Positions 47,701 to 62,700 of a stretch of DNA of 64,000 nt are shown piece by piece (the first letter of the stretch is position 1; every line of letters begins with the position of its first letter). The notes beneath the pieces are model-generated. The model was not told the DNA's origin. It was given only the letters and a program-made list of their open reading frames with translations, and did not search any database. The DNA is from Phoronis australis (Eukaryota; Phoronida; Phoronidae): positions 23,876 to 87,875 of the forward strand of contig NMRA01000123.1 in NCBI GenBank assembly GCA_002633005.1, written 5' to 3'. The translations under genes were made by a program, and so were the position numbers.

Positions 47701-50700
47701 TTAAAGTGGTGTTAACAAATATAAGAAAATTGATGATCTTTAAATAAAAAGTATGAGGAGTAAGATAAACAAGTTCCAATATTCACTTGACATAGAAGTG
47801 TAAAAGAGTTCGTGGAGACAGTTTGAGATTCATAGATCCTTATAATTGAAAAAATGTTCATTGAAATTATACACATGGTGAACAGAGACACCTGGTGGCT
47901 GCCAAAAGTATTGCTCACAGGCTACTTTAGTTTTTGACAATAGTGGACAAGACAACTAGTTCTTGTCTGTCAATCATCTAAGTTCTTAACAGGTCCTCCT
48001 GGAGGCAATTTGTTTGCAAGTGTTGGATTTTGTATTTTAACCTATTAAAAATAATTAAAAAATTATGGGTCATGGGTTGGAGAAATAAATGAAAAATATG
48101 GGCGGTGGGTACGAAATAAAAGTGCCTTCCCCCCCTCCCATACAGATTTTGCTGGAACAGCCCTAAGAGGAAATCTCAAACTTCTGTTACAGTTATCTAA
48201 ATTATAGTTTCGATTTTCACTTATGCAACTTTTTTCATGAGAGTCGTAAAAGTCCTATTTCTGATTGCCCCTCACCCAAAAATTTAACATTAGAAACAAT
48301 TCAAAACAGCCTCTTGGAGATCAATGCATAAACCACAGTATCTGAAAGTTTTACATGAATCCGATCAGCCATTTCTGAGATATGATGTTCCGAATTAAGC
48401 CAAATCTGGAGACTTTTCTTGGGTCCTGCCTCAGTGTTAACTTTCATAATGACATTTTGGTTTGAAATCAGCTTCACCAGAGCTCAAGCTTAGGACTAAT
48501 AGGTGAACTGAATTTTAGTAAAGACAAAACCAACTCAATAATATGAGGCTGTACATCACATACCATATTCGTCATCCCTGTAGCACGTGGGCATCCGGTC
48601 AATTTCATAACCGTCGGCCATCTTTGCTGTTGGTGTCCTCAGTCGTATGGCTGCCTTGGGTCGTGTTATGAACGGACTCTCGCCCGATGTGGTCAGCTGA
48701 GATCCACCCATTTGGCTCATGGAGAGCATGCCCTGGATGGCGTCACGCATTGTGTTGTTCCTGCACAAGAGAGATCACATGACACGTGAAGCTAACTGTA
48801 ATTATTATAAGGTGACTGAGTAAGCCCATTGAGGCAGGGGGGGTGTGGTGAATATTCTGTCTTTGAGATTGTATTTACTGGCACCCTTATGTCACTATAA
48901 TAAATAAATAAAAAAAAACTGTATGGAAACATGACTGTGAAACTGAGGGAAAATGTACAGCCAGGAATTGCAAGTGGAGGTAAGAATAATTAGTGAAGCT
49001 ATGGATAACACAATGTGCAAGTGACGTCACATGAATCTACAGACAACATGCACAACAGTGGATAACGTAAATCTACCAATAAATGAACTCATGGATAAAC
49101 CATCATGCAATCGATATTGCGTGAAACTACTGACATAGTGTTAAGCTATTGATAACATGCAGCACTATTAATAGATAACACACGAGGTTACAGCTAACAT
49201 GTAAGATCAAAATATTGAAACTCGTTCAGCTACATATGACACGTGAAGCTAACTGTAATTATTATAAGGTGACTGAGTAAGCCCATTGAGGCTGGGGGGT
49301 GTGGTGAATATTCTGTCTTTGAGATTGTATTTACTGGCACCCTTATGTCACCATAATAATTAAATAAAAAAAAAAACTGTATGGAAAACATGACTGTGAA
49401 ACTGAGGGAAAATGTACAGCCAGGAATAACAAGTGGAGGTAAGAATAATTAGTGAAGCTATGGATAGCGCATTGTGCAAGTGACGTCACACAAATCTACT
49501 GACAACATGCACAACAGTGGATAACATGTGAACCTACCAATAATAAATAAATCCATGGATAAACCATGATGCAATCGCTATTGCGTGAAACTACTGACAT
49601 AGTGTTAAGCTACTGATAACATGTAGCACTACTAATAGATAACACACGAGGTTACAGCTAACATGTAAGATCAAAATATTGAAACTCGTTCAGCTACACA
49701 TAACAAATGGAGGTTTGGATAACAACAGAAATTGTAGATAACACAGTCGTGATAGAATGAAGAACATGTGAAGCTAGAGATATCACATACAATGCATAGT
49801 ACACAGACTATAGAAAAATTGTGAATTTACAGATCCACGTCAATCTGTTGATAATGTGCTGCAACTGAAAACACACGAAGCTCCGGATAACAAAAACCTA
49901 AAGACAAGAAGTGAAGCAGTGGATAACAAATAATGCAATCGATAATGCATCACTCAAGCTTAACAACATACTCAACACCCTCCCCCTTCAATTCACTTTA
50001 CATCATACTTACCCATCACCCTCTCCCTTCAATTCACTTTCTGCTCCATATCCGCTTGCCTGTAGTATGTCGGCGATGCCGCAGTTAGCGCCCTGCGAGG
50101 GGTCTACTGGCNCATGTGAAACTGAGGGAAAATGTACAGCCAGGAATTGCAAGTGGAGGTAAGAATAATTAGTGAAGCTATGGATAACACAATGTGCAAA
50201 TGACCTCACATGAATCTATAGACAACATGCACAACAGTGGATAACGTAAATCTACCAATAAATGAACACATGGATAAACCATCATGCAATCGATATTGCA
50301 TGAAACTACTGACATTGTGTTAAGCTACTGATAACATGTAGCACTATTAATAGACAACACACGAGGTTACAGCTAACATGTAAGATCAAAATATTGAAAC
50401 TCGTTCAGCTACATATAACAAATGGAGGTTTGGATAACAACAGAAATTGTAGATAACACAGTCGTGATAGAATGAAGAACATGTGAAGCTACAGATATCA
50501 CATACAATGCATAGTACACAGACTATAGAAAAATTGTGAATTTACAGATCCACGTCAATCTGTTGATAATGTGCTGCAACTGAAAACACACGAAGCTCCG
50601 GATAACAAAAACCTAAAGACAAGAAGTGAAGCAGTGGATAACAAATAATGCAATCGATAATGCATCACTCAAGCTTAACAACATACTCAACACCCTCCCC

Positions 50701-53700
50701 CTTCAATTCACTTTACATCATACTTACCCATCACCCTCTCCCTTCAATTCACTTTCTGCTCCATATCCGCTTGCCTGTAGTATGTCGGCGATGCCGCAGT
50801 TAGCGCCCTGCGAGGGGTCTACTGGCTCATGCTTTCTGCCGACGGCTTTCTCTGGCGACGAGAATGCACTGTCACTGAGTGTGGTGTTGAGGCTCGACTC
50901 GTAAGAACTCTCTGGATCAGGGACGCCTTTACCACCGACTGTAGGGAGAGACCACATACCATGGTTTACAATCAGTTTCCGCCATCTTCGACAGCCACCA
51001 AGACCAGTAAAACTGTTTCAATACTGACATCATTTGAGTAAACGTTCAAGTTCATGTGGTGCAACAAGTCAATTTTGAGTTGAGTCTGGAGCAAAGGCTG
51101 ATGAACTCTGACCCATATCACACCTTAAATGTCTTTAAACAGTATTTATAAGATAAAAGGCACACCGGTGTATACCAGCCTAAAGATACTGGGCATGTTA
51201 TACAGGTGAAACAAAGAGACCAGTCAGTAGGTCACAACTGTGCCTTTTACTTAATAGGACTATTACCTTGGAACATCAAGTTTCACAAGATGAAATTTCC
51301 AATCTTTTATTTAATTTTGTGACCATCACAAAAATAGAGTTAACACTTCTCATTTTCCGTGGTTATGTTGTGGTCAGAATGGAACTCATATGTGATAGTT
51401 TTGGCTTAATAAACCACTTCATTTTTAATTGATCTAACTTTTGATAGTTGATCCATTTTGACCTGCTGATGGAGAACTCAACATGACTGTAAAAGACAAA
51501 TTAGTTTAAATTCTATCATTCAGTTAATCAACATGGGTCACTCCACGTTTGGCGCTAGTGCAGCAACAGTATCACCCATGTATTAAAACTTTTAATTAAA
51601 CTCAGCTCCCATGGTGTTTCATTCGTAAAATACGTTAAACACCAGTGTTTGGAAATTCCCATCGGTGCTACAAACTGGCCCCAAAACACAACTTACACGA
51701 CAGCTTCAACTTCAATGATCCAGGTTTTGCGGTTGATTGTGACCCACTGCGCCCTTTACCTTTGACCGGGTTTTCATCGACGACTAAATGTTCAGGGTCT
51801 GAGTCATCAGAGTCGTCATGACGGACTTGTGATGAGGCACCACTGAAAGAACGGCCACAGTCAGTCAACAGTGTTTTACTACATTTTGTAGTTTCAAAAT
51901 ACTAAGAACATGTTTAATGCGAATGTGGCTATATAAAGTACAGTATTAGTAGTTTACAAAAAAGTTGTTAAATACCATGAAAATTCCACTAGATTCACCA
52001 TAGAAGGAAATCAGATGAAAAACACTGCTTCGAAATTTTGCTGATTGTCCCAAATTCTATAAATAGCAAATATTGGTGGTCTCAAATTCAAGAATCACCA
52101 GAAAGACCGCAAAATTACCCTCCCTGCACATTGAAAACATGTCGTTTGAAATATGGTGAATGCCAAAAGCACCCTTGTTCTAAACTCCAGAATGAAGAAA
52201 AATAAAATTTTGGTATCCCAAATTCTAGAGACTGTCCCTAATTGGAGAATTTTAAAAGTAGCATTTTTTAGAGCTCTGTCCCCAGAAGAAGCGTCTGGTC
52301 ACAATGACTACAAATAAAATATGACAGCACTGCAGATATTTCAACGCAGGAAAAGTTCAAGCTCAGTCCAAAAAATCACTGAACAGGTATAAAGTACATA
52401 AAAAATTGGCAGAACTTGGCAGAATATCGCCAAAATCTATCTTCACCAGGAAATTTTGAAAACTGCTGCTGTTGACAGTTATTAGGTTGACCCAAAAAAA
52501 TTCACAAAGAACCTGAAGATATCTATTCATTTCTTCCATTACGCAATTTCTCCTCATTTTTAAACTCATTGACATAAGTTACAGAAAAGCGGCTAACATG
52601 CAACAGCACCAACTACCATGCTGCCATCTACAAACAGACCTGATTATCTTCCCATTGGCCAACTTCAGCCTCAGGCTGGAGGGGGACGGCTGGGAGTTCT
52701 CACTGAAGGCAGTGCCCTTGGGTATGCGCACCTTAAGTGAGAATGGACTGTCGGGCGGAGATTCTTTGGCCAACCTTTCGGCTTCTTTGTGTTCTTCTTT
52801 GACCTTTTGTAGCCCCTCCTAGTCGAGATTGGAGGAGTCATGAGTTACATTCTCTAATTGGTTGATAACGCATAATCCCAACTTAAACACAACAAACATC
52901 AACAATAATGAACATAGACTAGACTGGGAATTACAAGAAGTGACATCATTACATGAAGTGACCCCATTACAGGAAGTGACATCATTACATGAAGTGACCC
53001 CATAACAGGAAGTGACAACATTACATGAAGTGAGCCCATTACATGAAGTGACGTCACTACATGAAATAACATATGGAGGACACAAACCAGTAAATGAGAC
53101 AATAAGTAATCCGAAGGCCAATGAGGAAAAAACCTTTGGCATATAATTTGTGATCCTACGTCCACTTTCAATGTTCATAGAGAACGAGAATTCCTTTTAA
53201 ATTAATTCTCTCTTGATCAAATATAGAGAAGGTAAGTTTTGAAAACATCGTATATAAAGCGAAGGCCAAGTGGTCTTCAGTTCTGAAGCTTTAAGACAAA
53301 GTGCAAAGTAAACCTTCGTATGTTGGTCCAAAATGTCGATGCTTGATTGTTTGGTATTTCTTTTCTTCTTTTTCTTTTCAGCCTTGGGTTTTGCATTAGG
53401 CTTCTGGAAGACAGTGAAGAATTAACAATGTAGTGGTAGACAACCCAGATGAAGGGAGTGTAATTAATCTTCGCATCCCCTGGGCTCAATGAGAACATCA
53501 AGAAATGATTCATCCAAGAAAGGTGGTTGAAACTGCAAGATGTTCAAACATATCAAGTTTTTGAACTTGTTTCGGATTTTGGAAAGTGCAACTACTGCAA
53601 GAAGGAATGCAAACTTAAAGTAAAAAAAAGGTGAACTACTCAACAAACACCTGTTCACAGTACACTTCATTGGAGATTTGTTTATAGAAATCACACGAAT

Positions 53701-56700
53701 GCAAAATGGCGAAACCCACAACCGAGTTTATTTCAGAATTGTTAATTTAAAGTAACACATTTAACAGACACGAGGCAAAAATTTGGAGATACGCGTCCGC
53801 GCTTAAGCATTCCCAACATTTTTGCTTCAAATTACCAGTGAGCAATAGTTTTCTATTACACCCGTAAGAGATGACTGTATTTTGGAGGGTGTGATAAGGG
53901 TCGCTTATATCAAAACATTTCTACGGGAAAACGCTTTCCTGCACATTGTGACTAGAGTGAACACAGGTTACAGCTCGTTACTCTATATGGTCATCGTAGC
54001 ACACAAAATGTACAAAAGCAATTGTGACCATCCTAGCACACTGCCCACATAAATAGAGATCGAATATTCTACAACTGTAAATTGCCGTAAATGAATGTAG
54101 TTTAAGTGATGACACATTGTTATACGGAAGATGACTGTAAACAAACTAGTGTGGTCATAGACGAGTGAAGGACCTTGGTATGTTAAATGCAAAACATTGA
54201 CACATAGAAACAAAAATAAAACAAAAATACACTGAGCATTATTAGCAGGGCACTTAAATTAAGAACTTAATTTTCAAAATAACCCAAAAGTGATACCACT
54301 CCAAAGAGTGAAAAAATACAAACATTTCGGTACTAATTTCATCAAATATCGACCCAACGGCTTGCACGGTCCATAACACTCAGTACCGCGCAACAAAATG
54401 GTCGTCTTGCTATACGTATACACAGTCACGTGATAGCAAATCTCTATCTCAATATCTATGGCCGTACACACTCAACAAATAATGAGTTCCGTTATTATTT
54501 TCGTCTTTCTTTTCAAGACCAATTCTGAATCACTTACCTCGATATGCTTGATTTCTTTATTCAACTCTTTCACTAGCTTTCCAAACAGCAGACCTTCAGG
54601 TATGCTCTCCTTATGTGACTTTGGAATCTTGAAAATACGAGTTTTTACACATGAACTACAACGGGCCAGTTATCAACATCTGAGTGGGAGATATTTATTT
54701 AATCAAGGGGGTACACTTGATGTCAAGCCAGTCATTGAGCATATTACCTGTGGTGATGGGTGATGACAGAACAGCAATGAAATTTTCTAAAGACCAAGCC
54801 ATAATTGGCTTTAACTGATGAACCATGGAACCTGCCATTTAATTATTTTTGCACATCCATTGGTGTATAACAATTTATAAACACAGTCAGAGTAAAAATT
54901 AATATACGAACTGGGTGTCATATAACATAAAGAAGTCTGTTCTCAGTATAGTGGCGAAGTTACAGGTGATGTCAGGGAGCACCGCAATTAGGGGAGGTCG
55001 GTGCAGTAGTGGCGGCAAATAAAGTACGGCATCGTGTCTTTAACCAAAGCTGCCAGTAATCCTCGCAATGCCACTTCCCCAACAGTGCTGGGACAAGGCA
55101 AACACAGCGGCAAATATTTTACGGAATCCTCTGCAACTAGTGTCAGGTGAGGTCTTACCCGTCCCGTAAGGTCTTACCTGTCCGGTAAGGTCTTACCTGT
55201 CCGTCCTTCTTCTGAGACCAGTTCTTGAGGTGAGTAGCTAAAGCTTTAGCACCAGCTACATAGCAACCAAGTGGCTTTTTACCCTCCTCGGAATGGTCTG
55301 TGGAGCAGACGTTGAAATATAAGAGATCAAGGGTAGGACTGCCAGCAAACTGCAGAGTGTAACACTTGTATTAGTTCGATACAACCTGACTGAGAGACCT
55401 TAATCGAGGAAGGCAAGTGCGTCCCGGAAACGTACCATGAAAATGCCAAAAGCACCCGTCAGTTATGATTGAAAGCTAGGGCCCCTATGGTATCTTAGAT
55501 ATACCTGTGACTTCACCATCTCTTCTAGTTATTCTTCAGGTGAATATTTTTATGTACAAATAAATCTGTGCACTAAGTTGATTAAGCAGAAGACAGGGTT
55601 CTCAGTGTTTACCTTTCAGCTTTTATATCTGTGAAAATAATTGACAAGTCTACGAGTTTAATGATACATGTAGTTGCCAAATCACAGTAAATCATATTCG
55701 TGGCACATTTAAAACAAATCATAACAAAATAAATGGTTACCCTTCAATGTTTCCAAGATGAGTTTGGCCGCGTACCAGTGCATAGTTTCAAAATTTGGAT
55801 ATAAATATTTTTCAGGAGTTTTCACACGTCGCTCGATGTCATACACCCTGAAATGAAGAATACGAATGATACATGACACATCATACACTCCGAATATCTA
55901 CAGATTAAACACAATTCATCATACACCGTGAAACAGAGAGCATCAACAATACACGATGCATCATAGACTCTGAAACAGAGAATGACAACTTCAACTGATG
56001 GCAATGCATTCTGGGATAGCTGGGCACAGAAACAGCAGCCATTTTGTCTCCTGTTGCAGCCTGCAGCACATTGGCTGATTACTCATCGTCAATAACGACA
56101 ACCAGTGTGAGGCAGCAATACTGTGCACACCTAGCATGTTATATTGAAACATGTCTTGGTATCTCTTATTGAGCATTGTACCGCAATACCAGACGTTTGC
56201 TGCTATGAACTTGTCATGTTGTGTGCTATGCCAAATTTTGACTAATATTTGGTCAGCAACAATATATTACGACTTTGCTCATGACAAAAAGTGGCAGATG
56301 TGCATGCTGTAGACACGCCTTTGACTGCTGACACGAAGCTCAAACCGTTGTTAAATATCTGTGACATCACAGTGTCAAGTAGTTGTTATAAAGTCCTTAA
56401 CTTTTATCATAGAACTCTTCATACAAAGTTAGTGTAGACATGTGGACATGTACTCTACATGTCTAATTACAACTCCTTCACAAACACACAGTAGCGCCCT
56501 CTCTAACAGTATTCTTTCTTCACTTGGGGACAGGATATGACATCGCTGCACTGAGGTTGCCTGGGAGATTCCACCATTTTGGTTCAAACTCTTGCCACTT
56601 TCCTATATTATATTAGGTCAAATGCAACTACAACATCAGCTAAACACAGTCTAAGTCAATAAGTGGTTAATACACAATGGCTCACAGATGCTGAGGCAAG

Positions 56701-59700
56701 AAGTTCAGAGTTTTAAAAATACTGTTGAATTTTGTTGGTTCGAAGAAATGTATTTAACAGGTGACTGTCATATCGTTCGTCTCCAATTTGGAGTAGTTGC
56801 TAGGGGTGTAACACTACCTCCCTATTCTTTAATAATGACATGTACTTCTGAATGTATACTGTGTATTTCCTTTCTTTGGAACAATTTTTTTCCCAAGAAT
56901 CACAATTACTTTGAGATGCATCATGCAAGCATGAGCTAAGCGTGGTTCACGAAGAATGATGATTGGCTAATCTGAAGAGTCCATTTTTCTACTTACTGTA
57001 GCTGCAGTGGGATATTCAGGTTGTGCAGGAAGTTGCCACCAAACACGAGCGAGTCAACAGGTGTCAGCACTGCATGGATCCAGCCAGTGGGGATAAACAG
57101 TGTCTGTCCAGCCGAGATGACCATGCGGAAGCACGTGTCAGCCTGGTCACCAAAGAACGTCTGACCCTGCGACGACGAGGACACCCAGTGTTCGTACAAA
57201 GTCAGATTGACATTTGTCGGCCGGATCAGATAGAACACCTTCTCACCCTGCAAACGTAAAGCTGATTGTAACACTATGGATAATCAAAGTAATGAAACAA
57301 AGAAACTGAAAGAATACCCATTTCCCGCTAAAGTTGGCGACACGATGAAATGCCTCTTGCCACTAGATGTCGATGAAATGAACAGAGTACAGCAATCTGG
57401 TTCCTTATATGGGTATTTAATGCAGTAGGAGTTGATAGCGTTCTTTCTTGTAATTCCTTGCAATCATCATGCCCACAAATAATCACTGTCGTGCAGTGGT
57501 GCATTGAAACATTCCCATAAAAATTCCAGTTTCAAAATATTTGAGAACGAAAAAAATCGCTATTCTTACATGTCAAGTGGACCAATCCTGTACGCAAGAA
57601 TCAGAAATTGGCTGAGGTGAAAGACATTTTTGTGCTCTCGCAATACTATAAAGTTTTATGTAGAATATTTCTTAATGAACCGAAACCTAAACTAAGACGA
57701 GCAATACTATAAATGAAAGCGCTTGGAGGAGTGACAATTGGTGAAATTAACTAAAAAAATTGACGGTGGAGATGACGATGACGATTATAATGATGAATGT
57801 GCCGATTATGAACAACATTCATGACTAGCGAAGATGTCAGAAACAGTAAGAAATAGGCTATGGTCTTGTTCAATAGAAGCTAAACCAACATCAATGCAGC
57901 AAGAGCGCTCAACAAAGGAACAGCACTATCAGAAAATCTTGAATACCAGTTTTTCAAAAAGTAGATGTCCTACCGAGAAATGGAGAATATCTTCTGAAAG
58001 CCCGTTCAAAACTGTCTAACATACTAGCTTCACAAAATTCCGTAAATTTTTCAAAAAATTGAAATTTTGGTGTTTTTTGAAATTCAAAGTCAAATAACTA
58101 GAAAACAGTAAGTCTGAGAAATTGTTAGAGGCCATTTGAAAGGGTATACTATAGAGAATGCACATGCAAAAATTCACGTTATTTTCTCTTCCCGTTTAAA
58201 AAAACACCCCAGCACCACTGAAAATGGGTCAAAATGCACCAGATCAACCATCTAAAAAAAGACTTCCGCTTTTTCAGCAACAGATAACAGTGTTTCATAG
58301 AAAACTAATACTTGAAAATTTTCGAAGCAATTGGTCATCTAATGTGCCCTCTAAAGGAGAAAACGTTAATCTAGCACAAAATCGAGGTGTGTCTGCGCAA
58401 TTGCCGATATTTCCGACATCTTTGACCGGAAGTAATTGATTCTCAACACAAATGTAGAACATGTATGGTACAACATATGTGCGGAATTTCAGCCGTACAC
58501 CTAAAAAATTACGGCCTCTACGAGCATTTGAATCTGAAATCAAAAACAAAATGGTCGCCATGTTTGCCATCTTGGATCCGATCATGACCAAAAACAATAG
58601 GCTTCCAGGACTTCCAGAACTTGAGGTTGCGTGTATATTTCGTGAAATCGGACGAAAAATGTGACATGTAGCGTGCGAACAAACAAAAAAACAAACTTGA
58701 TGGCAGGGCAACATACTTGTCGGAATTCGAAGAATTCTCAAAGTAATGAGGATTTGGATGTAAAACGCCACTTCAATCATTAGTTCTAATGATTTAGAAG
58801 CCAGATACAATTTGTCTTGGTTACAGAAATTTTAAATTTATATTTTCATTCTTTTCACAATAAAAAGTTCAATTTCATTGCTCCGTGGACTAAATTTCAA
58901 GACACATACTAATGACAATGAAGAAATGCAATCTAAATCCTATGCTCTCCATCACTTTGTACGAGATACAAGACAAACAATTTACTAAGTCAAGAATAAG
59001 GATTGTGACAAGTTTAATACATGTATGAACACATCTTTAATAGACATACACGTCACTTAAAGTAGTTGCAGGTGTCAGATCTCATCTAAGCCATGGGAAC
59101 TTATTCCGATCTACTAAATCATACACCTAGTATACACCAATACTAAAATAAAGAAACAAATGCTATGTATGCCATTACTGACAATGGAATAAAGACGCAC
59201 AGGTTTGCAATTTTGCCACTATGTGATACGTACGATTACCTGCTGCTTGACCTTTGATCTAGGTCAGACAATAAATGACCCCAGTCAAAGGCAAGCAACA
59301 GTCAATCACAGTGATTGACACACGAATCACAAAGCGGTGAAAATGCAATAACGGCGCACCTATATCTGACTTCCGACACATCTGTTTTCTAGTCTAGTTG
59401 AGTATGTTGTACTCCATTCTCTACGTATAGTGTAGAAGTATGTTTTAAAAGATTGGGTAGATAAAAATAAGCTCCCATGGACTGAACAACGATTCGTCAT
59501 GCAACAGTTGACAGTATGGTACTCAATAGTCTTACCCTGAGTACATGATACCACACTGAAGTGCCACCAAAGTCCACGTGGAAGTCTGTGAAACTGTCCT
59601 TAACCCCCATCAGGCAGTATTTCTGCACCTCGGGCTTCAGGTGCTGTGTGTCCTCAGTATTGTCAGGCCAGACAGAGCTGGCCCAGCTGAGCCTGCGCAC

Positions 59701-62700
59701 GATGCCAGGGGGCACCACTAGTGGACTGAGACTGAAACAGATGGTTGAAAAGCAATGGAATCTCTAGAAAGCTACTTGGTGGCTCTACACAAAGTTTACG
59801 CTTTCACACCTTACAATAGCTTACTAGCAAAAAAGATTTTTAATTACAACTGCAAACTCTGAATTTTGACCCATGAGCCCCTTACTTGAGACCCCCCACA
59901 CACATAGCATAGTCGGGAGCCCCATGCACAACAGTCTGAGTTTTCAAGTACCTGTGCCACCCCCACATACTATAGATAGGGTTTTCAATATCGTTCATAG
60001 TAGTTGAGACCCTAAGAAATTAAGAAACCACTCACTTTGTGTTGGAGAATTCTAGGCTGATGACGTTATAGATCTTGGTCCTGTTAGGACTGGTGTAGTA
60101 CTGCGTCCACTCCCTCATCACCATTTTATAGTCTTCCTGCTTGTCCACATCGATCACGTCTATCTCACGCATTGAACCTGCCGACACAACAACACAGTCA
60201 AAAGTACGGTAAAAATCTCGTCAATTTAGGACACAACATGGCAGACAAGTGATATTCTGCTTTGTGAAAATTTTTCGTAAAAATGAAGATAAAGAATATT
60301 TTAGTCTAGTACTAGCATGGTTTGTATTGTGTGTGGGATATATAAGAACACTTGGTAAAATTTACACTATTTTTAGTGGAGGTAATCAAAATTAAAATCG
60401 AAAATGAAAAAAGGTAATTGAAAAATCGAAAAATGAAAATTGTTTTTGTGCGAAATATGTTAAATTTTGTAAAAAATAACACAACATTTCGCCACAATGA
60501 GTCATCTGAACACATCATTAGATACACTTCTCAACATTCATCAAGCAGACGTCAACTTAAGGCAGTATTTCAAAATAAGGCTCTCTCAGATATGTTACCT
60601 TGGCGAAGGGTGATAACTAAAACATAGTTTGTGTCTGCCTTACCCACGTAATTTTCGACATCTTGTATTGCGAAGTCTGGCGAGGGCACAATCAAATCAA
60701 GGCCATCTTTTTCTTCAACCAGTATTGGAACGTTGAACCCATTTTCAGTTAAGTATTCGACGGTGAGTTCGTGACCAGCTAATTTCAAGATGGGAATCTC
60801 GTCACCACTGAAAAAGTTTGAAGATAAATGAAAATCTGAATAACGAGTAAGTAAAAACTTGTACANCACACCAACACAGTCAAAAGTACGGTAAAAATCT
60901 CGTCAATTTAGGACACAACATGGCAGACAAGTGATATTCTGCTTTGTGAAATTTTTTCATAAAACTGAAGATAAAGAATATTTTAGTCTAGTACTAGCAT
61001 GGTTTGTATTGTGTGTGGGATATAATATAAGAACACTTGGTAAAATTTACACTATTTTTAGTGGAGGTAATCAAAATTAAAATCAAAAATCAAAAAAGGT
61101 AATTGAAAAATCAAAAAATGAAAATTGTTTTTTGCGAAATATGTTAAATTTTGTAAACATAACACAACATTTCGCCACAATAAGTCATCTGAACACATCA
61201 TTACATACACTTCTCAACATTCATCAAGCAGACGTCAACTTTAAGGCAGTATTTCAAAATAAGGTTCTCTCAGATGTTATCTTGGCGAAGGGTGATAACT
61301 AAAACATAGTTTGTGTCTACCTTACCGACGTAATTTTCGACATCTTGTATTGCGAAGTCTGGCGAGGGCACAATCAAATCAAGGCCATCTTTTTCTTCAA
61401 CCAGTATTGGAACGTTGAACCCATTTTCAGTTAAGTATTCGACGGTGAGTTCGTGACCAGCTAATTTCAAGATGGGAATCTCGTCACCACTGAAAAAGTT
61501 TGAAGATAAATGAAAATCTGAATAACGAGTAAGTAAAAACTTGTACAGAAAATGCATGGATTGGAAAAGGCATTTATACTGTAACACGTAACATGACCGT
61601 AACTGAAGCATGTGTATCAATAGACACAGAAATATAGGAGGATCTCTCAGATTCCCCGGTATTTACCCACAATGCTGCACGGGAGGAGGGCACTAAGTAC
61701 GACCACCGTCGTGGTTATTACATCAAAAACTAATTTGTCATTCGGCATTGTAGCGCCAATAAAATTTTATCCGAACCCAGCGAGCTGCGATGTTGACATA
61801 AAAAATTGACAAGCTGGGTGGGGCAGGATAGATCACATTTTGCTCAGTCCAACACAGCTTAGAAGTGGGTAAGCAGCTTAAACCTTTGAAAACTAAGTCA
61901 ACCATAAAATACTTTTTGTAACTACACAACACAGTTGAACTCATGTGGCTATTACATTTTAGATTTTAGAGTACGTACGACCATTTCAGCAAGTATGTGT
62001 ATTTAGTCAAGTATCTCAATGCTGAATTCAACTTAGCAAAACTACATATTTACCAAAAATATGAATTCCATTTGATTTTTGACTTTTTACCAATCTGCCA
62101 ATAATTGGGTCGTGTGAACATGTTTTTGTTTTGGTAAAATTCAACAGGTAAGAAATGTACATTCGCAGTAAAACAACAGTATCAATAACGTGATCAAATT
62201 TTATTTGATAATAAATTTTGAAAATGAAACCTCAAAAAAGCTGTTACAGTTATCAAAAATATCATTTCAGTCTTGTTTTATGTAACTTAAAATTTTTTTT
62301 CATGAAAATCATAAAAGTCATATTTTTGATAGCAGCACTTGTAGAAAAACTATACTGCAACAATAGTATGGTTTGTGCTGAACACAGCTTTTAAATTTAG
62401 GAAATAACACTCAGTCTTTGAAAAATACAAGAAACACGGGTTCGGCGATATTATATTTGTTTAAACCAAGTGAAGAATTACCAAGGAGTAAAATAAATCA
62501 TCACAAAAAGATACCCATTAAGTACTAAAAGAATTTACCTTGGAAAATGCCTGTTTTTCAACTCCTTCACAAACTGTAATGTACCAGTCTGAATAGCCTG
62601 CAAGTAGTAACGATTAAATTTTGTTGTTTGATTTACGAAAAGAAAAAAACACAACACCAAAACGACAGCGCAACAACTAAAACAGAAATAATATAAATAA

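Larger units (their letters stand above)
60182..61545. repeat. Direct duplication across a single N (60866)
   Basis: 60182-60865 and 60867-61545 are near-identical, with small indels and substitutions, each containing one copy of the 164-nt KDM7 exon. A single N lies between them. Confidence 0.9.

Noticed and set aside
52819-53178. 119-codon ORF rich in VTSCN repeats
   Set aside because: Explained entirely by the 18-bp minisatellite; it stops in the KDM7 acceptor.
58295-58810. 171-codon minus-strand ORF and opposite ORFs at 58224-58664
   Set aside because: Both strands are open over the same AT-rich, repeat-like intron of KDM7; no motif and no splice frame compatible with the gene.
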